NCBI GenBank assembly: GCA_937988745.1
Contig: CALKAR010000097.1
Coordinates: 1 to 7,690 of the forward strand
DNA: 7,690 nt
Source of the DNA: an uncultured Peptococcaceae bacterium
GTDB taxonomy: Bacteria; Bacillota; Limnochordia; Darwinibacteriales; Darwinibacteriaceae
Direction: 5' to 3'
How positions within the stretch are numbered: the first letter of the stretch is position 1; the number at the start of each line of letters is the position of its first letter. Made by a program: the position numbers and the translations under genes. The notes under the pieces are model-generated. The model ran no database searches, was not told where the DNA came from, and was given only the letters and a program-made list of their open reading frames with translations. Of this stretch, positions 1 to 5,663 are shown piece by piece.

Positions 1-51
1 ATTTTTCAATTAACCCCTGTTCCAAGGTGTATTATGATCATTTTGAAATAA

Positions 52-80
52 GAAGGAATTCAGATAATTACATAGAAGTA
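52..80 (+). promoter_or_regulatory. candidate sigma-H-like promoter of the sugar ABC operon
   Basis: GAAGGAATT (52-60) matches the Bacillus sigma-H -35 consensus RNAGGAWWW at all nine positions. After exactly 11 bases comes ATAGAAGTA (72-80), which matches the -10 consensus RNNGAATWW at eight of nine positions (G in place of the T of GAAT). The predicted start of transcription, about base 87, would give a leader of roughly 38 bases before the TTG start at 125. The same layout recurs upstream of pepF and of the edge gene at 7667. A vegetative alternative, TTGAAA (43-48) with GATAAT (63-68), has a 14-base spacer and is less convincing. The match is seen in the sequence; sigma-factor assignment is inference. 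Confidence 0.4.
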
Positions 81-124
81 ATCAAAAGGAAACACAACCA
101 TAATCAAAGGATGGAGGGATACGT

Positions 125-1384
125 TTGAAGAGATTTCGCTTGTTGACGGCACTCGCTTTGTCCTTGGTGCTTGTATGTGCGCTGGGAGCTGCAGCTAGTG
201 CAGAAGTCAAAGGCCAACTCGAGATTTTCTCTTGGTGGGCCGGTGACGAAGGTCCTGCACTGGAGGCTCTAATCGAACTCTACGAGTCGAAGTATCCAGA
301 AGTGACTGTCATCAACGCTACAGTCACAGGGGGCTCTGGTGTCAACGCTAAAGCGGTCTTGAAGACAAGGATGCTCGGTGGCGATCCACCAGATTCTTTC
401 CAGGTACACGCCGGGCAAGAGCTCATCGGAACTTGGGTAGTTGCGGACCGTATGGAAGACCTGACCTGGCTCTTCGAAGAAGAAGGCTGGTTCGACGCCT
501 TCCCATCCGATCTGATGGATCTGATCAGCACAGAAGATGGGGTTTGGTCAGTTCCTGTAAACATCCATCGTTCTAACGTACTTTACTTCATTCCGGAAAA
601 CTTGGAAAAGTGGGGTGTAGAAGCACCTACAACATGGGATAAGTTCCTAGAAATCGCTCCTAAGCTTGTGGAGCAGGGCGTAATTCCTCTATCGGTTGGT
701 GAAAACTGGACAGCCACTCATCTCTGGGAAAACGTGGCTTTGGCTGTGCTCGGCCCCGATAAGTACAACGCGTTGTGGGCCGGTGAACTTGCGTGGACCA
801 GCCCAGAGATCGTTGCTGTTTGGGAACTCTTCGGAGAGATTTTAGAGTACACCAATCCAGATGCATCATCGCTCTCCTGGCAGCAGGCTACCGATATGGT
901 TGTGGAGGGCCAAGCTGCGTTCAATATCATGGGTGACTGGGCCTCTGGATACTTGGCTGTCACCAAGGGCGTACAGCCTGTCACTGGATACGGTTGGCTG
1001 CCAGCCCCTGGTACTGAAGGTGTATTCATTGCTCTGTCTGACTCCTTCGGTATTCCAGTCGGCTGCCCGAATCGGGAGAACACCATTGCTTGGTTGAAGC
1101 TGATCGGAAGCAAAGAAGGTCAAGATACCTTCAATCCACTCAAAGGTTCGATCAGTGCTAGAGTCGACTCCGACTTAAGTAAGTACGATGCTTACCTGCA
1201 GAGTGCAGCTGAGGATTATAAGACGAACAGAATCGTAGGTTCCTTAGCCCATGGAACTGTGGCCAACGAGAGATTCATGAACGATTTTGCGACCGTGATG
1301 GATATCTTCTTGGCCAACAGAGACGCGCAAGCTGCAGCCTATGCAGCTCAAGCTGTAGCGCTCCAATCTGGGATGGTGAACTAG
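125..1384 (+). CDS. sugar ABC transporter solute-binding protein, glucose-type (CUT1 family)
   Basis: A secreted substrate-binding protein (419 aa) that captures a sugar outside the membrane and delivers it to the two permeases encoded downstream. The start is TTG at 125, set by GGAGGG at 113-118 six bases upstream; the nearby ATG at 111 hits a stop after five codons. Residues 1-26 form a signal peptide: basic MKRFR, a hydrophobic core, and an ASA|E signal peptidase I site. There is no lipobox: Cys18 follows Val and sits inside the core. The mature protein resembles, from memory, the Thermus glucose/galactose-binding protein and Pseudomonas GtsA along its whole length. Family-typical segments include SWWAGDEGP (36-44, tandem Trp37-Trp38), FQVHAG (Gln93, His95), SWQQ (Trp252), IMGDW (Trp272), NPLKGS (Lys340) and SLAHGT (His376). 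Aromatic and polar residues in these positions are plausible sugar contacts. Glucose is the best guess, but another hexose is possible. Length is normal and the gene is intact. Confidence 0.88.
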   Translation: MKRFRLLTALALSLVLVCALGAAASAEVKGQLEIFSWWAGDEGPALEALIELYESKYPEVTVINATVTGGSGVNAKAVLKTRMLGGDPPDSFQVHAGQELIGTWVVADRMEDLTWLFEEEGWFDAFPSDLMDLISTEDGVWSVPVNIHRSNVLYFIPENLEKWGVEAPTTWDKFLEIAPKLVEQGVIPLSVGENWTATHLWENVALAVLGPDKYNALWAGELAWTSPEIVAVWELFGEILEYTNPDASSLSWQQATDMVVEGQAAFNIMGDWASGYLAVTKGVQPVTGYGWLPAPGTEGVFIALSDSFGIPVGCPNRENTIAWLKLIGSKEGQDTFNPLKGSISARVDSDLSKYDAYLQSAAEDYKTNRIVGSLAHGTVANERFMNDFATVMDIFLANRDAQAAAYAAQAVALQSGMVN

Positions 1385-1401
1385 GAACAGCGAGCTAGGT
1401 G

Positions 1402-1425
1402 GCCCGTCACCGTCCGGTGACGGGC
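1402..1425 (+). promoter_or_regulatory. intercistronic stem-loop between binding protein and permease genes
   Basis: GCCCGTCACC (1402-1411) and GGTGACGGGC (1416-1425) form a perfect 10-bp GC-rich stem around the loop GTCC. Only two T residues follow, so it is not a good intrinsic terminator. Stem-loops in this place, after a binding-protein gene and before its permeases, commonly protect the upstream message from 3' exonucleases or cause partial termination. The binding protein is then made in excess over the membrane subunits. The structure is directly visible; the role is inferred from comparable transporter operons. Confidence 0.7.
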
Positions 1426-1468
1426 TTCGTCTCCTCGAAGGCAGCATCATAGAAAGGACTGAGGCGAT

Positions 1469-2584
1469 ATGCGTTCAAATAGGGAACACATACTGGCAGC
1501 CTTAACCATTCTACCGTCCCTCATTTTGCTCGGTATTTTTGTATACGGTTTTATTGCTCATTCTGTCTATATGTCCACCACAGACTGGGGTCAGCAAGCT
1601 GCCATGGCTTTAGATCCGGAGATTAAGCATGTTGGGCTGGCCAATTACCGCGAGTTGTTCACAGGCTTTTTGAATGTCCGCTTCCGGCAGGATCTGGTGA
1701 ACATGTTTTTCTTCACCTTTCTTTTTGTGGGTTTATCGCTGCTGGCGGGGTTGATCTTGGCCAGCATTATTGACCAGCTGATCTGGGGGGAGACCTTTTT
1801 CCGCACAGTGTTCTTGTACCCTATGTCCCTTTCCATGGTAGTGACCGGCACAATTTGGCGCTGGATGCTCCAGCCTCGGGGAGGTATCAACGTTCTGCCT
1901 ACGCTGATTGGCCTACCAGCAGGAGAGTTTTTATGGCTTTCCAGCCGCGAACAAAGATTGATCTTCGATTGGTCTCATATCTTCCATTACCTCTGCCTGA
2001 TTGTACTCATCATTAGCGCTGTGAGCACCTTTGCCAGCTGGCGCCGGCAGGAAAAGCGGCGTTTCTACTTCAAGGTGCTGATCTGCGGAGCCTTATTAGG
2101 CATTATCCTCAGCAAGGTTCTGACACGCATCCAGCTTCTGCCGTTTCCTGAGATGCACGGTTTCAATGATGCCTTGTGGGGCGTAGTTCTAGCAGCAGGC
2201 TGGCAGATGTCTGGATACACCATGGCTTTATACCTTGCTGGACTGCGCACTGTTCCTTATGAACTGCGAGAGGCAGCGCGTGTGGATGGGGCGAGTGAGT
2301 TTCAGATTTACCGTTATGTGGATCTTCCGCTTCTCAAACCTATCACTGCCAGTGCGATCGTCATTCTAGGACATATTGCCCTTAAGATTTTCGACTTGAT
2401 CTTTGCGATTGCTGGTCCAGACCATTATCCGACGTCTATGCCGGCGGTTACCATGTTCCTCAAGACATTTCGTGGCAATGAGCTAGCTGTAGGTTCAGCC
2501 ATTGGCGTTATTTTGTTCGTGATAATTTCGCTGCTGATCGTCCCATACCTAATTGTGTCTTATAGAGGGGAGGGTCAGCTGTGA
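1469..2584 (+). CDS. sugar ABC transporter permease, MalF/GtsB-like, with extra helical hairpin
   Basis: First membrane subunit of the importer, pairing with the next gene product to form the translocation channel (371 aa). ATG at 1469 follows AAAGGA (1453-1458) and GAGG (1461-1464). Helix 1 lies near residues 8-30. The cytoplasmic EAA loop that docks the ATPase is clear: E268-A269-A270, then D273-G274-A275, followed by a LPLLKP segment. The preceding WQMSGY helix (Trp245) and LAGLR are typical of glucose-type permeases. Most relatives are about 290-310 aa. Here roughly 65-70 residues (about 160-233) are added in the external loop before the WQMSGY helix. This insert contains two hydrophobic stretches (about 172-191 and 200-221) separated by the basic loop RRQEKRR, which the positive-inside rule would place in the cytoplasm, so the protein may have about eight helices rather than six. 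The reading frame is continuous. It overlaps the next gene by four bases. Family assignment is firm; substrate is inferred from the neighbour. Confidence 0.88.
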   Translation: MRSNREHILAALTILPSLILLGIFVYGFIAHSVYMSTTDWGQQAAMALDPEIKHVGLANYRELFTGFLNVRFRQDLVNMFFFTFLFVGLSLLAGLILASIIDQLIWGETFFRTVFLYPMSLSMVVTGTIWRWMLQPRGGINVLPTLIGLPAGEFLWLSSREQRLIFDWSHIFHYLCLIVLIISAVSTFASWRRQEKRRFYFKVLICGALLGIILSKVLTRIQLLPFPEMHGFNDALWGVVLAAGWQMSGYTMALYLAGLRTVPYELREAARVDGASEFQIYRYVDLPLLKPITASAIVILGHIALKIFDLIFAIAGPDHYPTSMPAVTMFLKTFRGNELAVGSAIGVILFVIISLLIVPYLIVSYRGEGQL

Positions 2585-3402
2585 AATCCAGCCGTGCGGT
2601 AAGAATTCTTGCGCAGATTCTGGCAGTGCTTCTGGCTGTGGCCTATTTGATTCCCATTTATATGACCCTAGTTACCAGCTTGAAGGATCCGGCTGAGATT
2701 AGTTTCAGTACTTCATGGGCGTTACCTTCGAAAGTAAATTGGGAAGGCTATGCTATCGCTTGGGAAAGGTTTGCCCCAAACTTGAAAAACAGCTTTATAC
2801 TTGGGATTTCTGCGACGCTGCTCTCTGCCATAATGGGTTCTCTGAATGGCTATGTACTCAGTAAGTACCGTCTGCCAGGCAGAAATGTGCTCATGCCTTT
2901 AATCATCTTTGGTATGTTTATTCCTTACCAAAGTATTCTGGTTCCGCTGTTCCGCTTTATGCAGAGTGTACAGCTGTACGGTGGACTCCCAGGCTTGATA
3001 TTAGTTCATGTAGTCTATGGGCTGCCTATCACTACACTGCTTTTTAGGAGCTTCTATGATGAGATCCCCAAGGAGTTGATGGATGCCGGGAGCATTGACG
3101 GAGCAGGCTTTTTTGGGATCTTCCGATATCTGATTTTACCCCTCTCCGGCCCGCCTTTCCTTGTAGTTTGTATCTGGCAGTTTACTCAGATTTGGAATGA
3201 ATTTCTGTTTGCCGTTACTCTCACTCGGCCGGCCGCTCAGCCGATTACAGTCGCTCTGGCTAATCTTGCTGGCGGTCAGGCTGTTTCGTGGAACCTGCCC
3301 ATGGCTGGATCAGTGCTGGCCGCGATACCTACGACAATAATCTATGTTTTCCTAGGACGCTACTTCGTCAGAGGTCTCTTGGCAGGGGCCCTAAAAGGAT
3401 AG
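2581..3402 (+). CDS. sugar ABC transporter permease, MalG/GtsC-like
   Basis: Second membrane subunit of the sugar importer (273 aa, the usual length for this family). It begins with GTG at 2581, whose bases overlap the stop of the previous gene (GTGA), and is preceded by GGGGAGGG (2567-2574). The overlap implies translational coupling, which suits an obligate heterodimer partner. About six hydrophobic helices are visible, starting with residues about 8-28. The EAA-type ATPase docking loop reads ELMDAGSIDGA, with D168-A169-G170 replacing the classical EAA and the invariant Gly at 174, followed by LILPLSGPP. Such deviations in the first three residues are common in MalG-type proteins. The operon ends directly after this gene at a strong terminator and no ATP-binding subunit follows. 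The ATPase must come from elsewhere, as is usual for CUT1 importers served by a MsmX/MalK-like shared ATPase. Confidence 0.9.
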   Translation: MKSSRAVRILAQILAVLLAVAYLIPIYMTLVTSLKDPAEISFSTSWALPSKVNWEGYAIAWERFAPNLKNSFILGISATLLSAIMGSLNGYVLSKYRLPGRNVLMPLIIFGMFIPYQSILVPLFRFMQSVQLYGGLPGLILVHVVYGLPITTLLFRSFYDEIPKELMDAGSIDGAGFFGIFRYLILPLSGPPFLVVCIWQFTQIWNEFLFAVTLTRPAAQPITVALANLAGGQAVSWNLPMAGSVLAAIPTTIIYVFLGRYFVRGLLAGALKG

Positions 3403-3413
3403 AACTAACTTAC

Positions 3414-3451
3414 AAGCTGCGATGGCCTTAGAATGGCCGCGCAGCTTTTTT
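3414..3451 (+). terminator. intrinsic terminator of the sugar ABC operon
   Basis: AAGCTGCG (3414-3421) pairs with CGCAGCTT (3440-3447), and inside it GGCC (3424-3427) pairs with GGCC (3435-3438) around a seven-base loop. The stem runs into six T residues (3446-3451). It starts 12 bases after the stop of permease 2. On the opposite strand there is no T tract, so it should work in the + direction only. Confidence 0.93.
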
Positions 3452-3525
3452 GTATGCACTTAACAGACATCAAAACAAGCAGCCCAAGAATATTATGTTG
3501 CGATTCGCGGTTAGGAGGGATAATT
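3452..3525 (+). promoter_or_regulatory. hppA upstream region, promoter not clearly resolved
   Basis: This 74-base stretch between the operon terminator and hppA must hold the hppA promoter if that gene is transcribed independently. A -10-like TATTAT lies at 3491-3496, but no good -35 box sits 16-18 bases before it. TTAACA (3460-3465) resembles one, but the spacing to it is 25 bases. The AGGA-N11-GAA pattern found before three other genes is absent here. AGGAGGG at 3513-3519 is the ribosome binding site that decides the start at 3526. Confidence 0.3.
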
Positions 3526-5595
3526 ATGACAGCGTTGGGTTTGTCCTTTGCCGCATCTCTGCTTTCCTTTGTACTGGCAGGTTGGTTGGTGCTGTGGGTG
3601 CTGAAACAGCCATCAGAAGATGAAGCAGTAAACCGGATCGGCGCTCTCATACAACAAGGCGCGAAAACCTTCCTGCAAAAGGAGTACAGTCTCTTGGGAT
3701 GGTTTGTGTTGTGTGCCTCCATATTAATTATTCTCTTTCTTCCTCGGCCTATTTGGCATGGAGATGTTAAAGACAATCTTCAGCTTGCTGCAGCGTATGT
3801 TGCCGGGGCAGTCTTTTCGGGGCTAGCTGGCTATGTGGGTATGACCGTAGCCACTAATTCGAATACCCGGACGGCCCAAGCGGCGACAAAAGGAATGGAC
3901 CCTGCCTTTCTTACTGGTTTTCGCGGTGGTGCAGTAATGGGTATGGCAGTAGTAGGGGCAAGTTTGCTGGGTGTAACAGCGGTAGTCTTTTTCTTCCGTG
4001 ATCCAAGCATCACCCTAGGATTTAGCTTAGGCGCTTCCTCTCTAGCCCTCTTTGCTAAAGCGGGAGGCGGCATTTTTACCAAGACAGCAGATATCGCTGC
4101 TGACCTGGTGGGCAAGGTGGAGCTGGGTATTCCTGAAGACGATCCTCGCAACCCAGCCGTTATTGCTGACAACGTCGGTGATAACGTAGGTGACGTTGCC
4201 GGTATGGGTGCAGACTTATTTGACTCTCATGTAGCATCTCTATCGGCAGCACTTGTGTTGGCTGCTGCTCTCGATGGAGGCCTCGGCAAAAACGTTGACA
4301 TGGTCTTTATCTATGGTGCAGTGGGCTTAATTTCTTCGATTATCGGGGTAATCGCGGCCCGCTTGAATGAGGGAGGTAACCCCACCACTGCTCTCAACAG
4401 CTCTACTTATACCACCACAGGCCTCTTTGTGGTGTTGAGCGCATTGGCTACAGCAGCCTTCGGCTTTAACTGGCTGTATTGGGGTGCCACCATGGTGGGC
4501 TTAATTGTGGGTACCATTATTGGAATTACCTCTGATTACTTCACCAACGATGTAAAGAACCCAGTTCAGCAAGTAGCTCGTGTTTCCGGCCAAGGACCCG
4601 CATTCACTATAATTTCTGGTATTAGCTATGGCTTAGCTAGTGTGTTCCCGGCCCTGGTGGGGATCGGTGTTGCGGCTCTCTTATCATTTGTAATGACCAA
4701 CAGCATAGTACCGGGCACCATTACTGATGCTCTCTTTGGTATCTCTATGGCGGCAGTAGGTATGCTCTCCATTGTGGGTATGGTTATCTCGAACGATGCT
4801 TATGGCCCGATTGTGGATAACGCTCGCGGATTAGTAGAAATGGCCGGCCTCGGTGACAAAGCTCTCGAAGTCACCGATGAACTTGACAGCGCAGGTAACA
4901 CTGTTAAAGCCATTACCAAAGGTTTTGCCATCGGTGCTGCGGGCTTGACCGTAATTGCCCTGTTAGGAGCTTTCTTGGAGGAAGCAAATGCTGTACTGGC
5001 CGAACATGCTCTGCCTTTAATCGAAGGTTTCGATGTGATGAATCCAGCCGTATTCTTCGGCCTCATGGTTGGCGCGGCTGTCCCAGCGGTATTTTCCGCA
5101 ATGCTGATGCTGGGCGTTAACCGGAACGCAGACCGGTTGGTCGATGAAGTGCACCGGCAGTTCCGGGAAATTAAAGGCCTTAAGGAAGGTAAGGCTGAGC
5201 CCGAATACGACCGCTGCATTACCATTGCTACCGAAGGAGCCTTGAAGGAACTAATTCCTGCTGGGCTGATGGCGATTGTCGTGACCTTCGTGGTCGGATT
5301 TATCGGTGGAATTCCTGCCGTCGGTGGTTTCTTGGCAGGCAACATCATTTCTGGTCTCCTGTTAGCACTCTTCATGAGCAATGCGGGCGGCATGTGGGAC
5401 AACGCCAAGAAACTGGTGGAGGCGGGCAACTTCGGCGGTAAGGGCTCTGAGGCTCACAAGGCTGCGGTTATCGGTGATACAGTGGGTGACCCCTGCAAAG
5501 ACACAGCCGGTCCATCCATCAACACCCAGATTACCGTCGTTTCTCTGGTAGCATCCTTAGCAGTAGGCCTCTTTGCTCTCTTTTCAATATTCTAG
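3526..5595 (+). CDS. hppA: membrane-bound proton-translocating pyrophosphatase, K+-independent type
   Basis: Integral membrane enzyme that hydrolyses pyrophosphate and pumps ions, probably protons, out of the cytoplasm (689 aa, normal length). ATG at 3526 is chosen because AGGAGGG (3513-3519) lies six bases upstream; a longer in-frame start at 3433 would fall inside the upstream terminator hairpin. Around 16 hydrophobic segments are spread along the protein. The catalytic motifs are all present: DLVGKVE (193-199), PEDDPRNP (203-210), DNVGDNVGD (215-223) with MGADLF after it, and near the C terminus GDTVGDPCKDTAGPS (650-664). The segment GNTVKAITKG (457-466) has Lys461 and Thr464 where K+-dependent enzymes carry Ala and Gly. 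From family studies this Lys confers K+ independence, and K+-independent members pump H+. Ion specificity is therefore inferred rather than proven. The gene stands alone between two terminators and is convergent with pepF. Confidence 0.96.
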   Translation: MTALGLSFAASLLSFVLAGWLVLWVLKQPSEDEAVNRIGALIQQGAKTFLQKEYSLLGWFVLCASILIILFLPRPIWHGDVKDNLQLAAAYVAGAVFSGLAGYVGMTVATNSNTRTAQAATKGMDPAFLTGFRGGAVMGMAVVGASLLGVTAVVFFFRDPSITLGFSLGASSLALFAKAGGGIFTKTADIAADLVGKVELGIPEDDPRNPAVIADNVGDNVGDVAGMGADLFDSHVASLSAALVLAAALDGGLGKNVDMVFIYGAVGLISSIIGVIAARLNEGGNPTTALNSSTYTTTGLFVVLSALATAAFGFNWLYWGATMVGLIVGTIIGITSDYFTNDVKNPVQQVARVSGQGPAFTIISGISYGLASVFPALVGIGVAALLSFVMTNSIVPGTITDALFGISMAAVGMLSIVGMVISNDAYGPIVDNARGLVEMAGLGDKALEVTDELDSAGNTVKAITKGFAIGAAGLTVIALLGAFLEEANAVLAEHALPLIEGFDVMNPAVFFGLMVGAAVPAVFSAMLMLGVNRNADRLVDEVHRQFREIKGLKEGKAEPEYDRCITIATEGALKELIPAGLMAIVVTFVVGFIGGIPAVGGFLAGNIISGLLLALFMSNAGGMWDNAKKLVEAGNFGGKGSEAHKAAVIGDTVGDPCKDTAGPSINTQITVVSLVASLAVGLFALFSIF

Positions 5596-5620
5596 TTTCT
5601 AGACTGGCAGAAGTAAGAAA

Positions 5621-5651
5621 GGGGCATCCCGATTCGGGATGCCCCATTTTT
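5621..5651. terminator. terminator shared by convergent hppA and pepF
   Basis: GGGGCATCCCG (5621-5631) and CGGGATGCCCC (5635-5645) form a perfect 11-bp stem with a three-base loop, followed by ATTTTT for hppA on the + strand. On the - strand the stem is followed by CTTTCTTAC, a weaker but T-rich tail, so the hairpin may also end pepF transcription. It sits 25 bases after the hppA stop and 12 bases beyond the pepF stop. Confidence 0.93.
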
Positions 5652-5663
5652 CTCAGCTGCGTT

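Noticed and set aside
43..68. TTGAAA and GATAAT as a vegetative promoter for the sugar operon
   Set aside because: Each box matches five of six positions, but the 14-base spacer is too short; kept only as an alternative to the 52-80 candidate.
111..128. ATG at 111 as the binding-protein start
   Set aside because: It is out of frame and reaches a stop after five codons; it overlaps the ribosome binding site for the TTG start.
1310..1384. Ala/Gln-rich repetitive end of the binding protein
   Set aside because: This pattern is usual for the C-terminal helix of the family and does not indicate a separate repeat element.
4800..5429. A 209-codon open frame on the - strand opposite hppA
   Set aside because: It lies fully inside the conserved pyrophosphatase gene, is low-complexity (Ala/Pro/Ser-rich), has no ribosome binding site, and is a codon-bias shadow. 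The same applies to the other antisense frames in the binding-protein and pepF genes.
5185..5595. Possible misassembly or frameshift at the hppA end
   Set aside because: The frame is continuous and the C-terminal GDTVGDPCKDTAGPS motif and final hydrophobic helix are intact.
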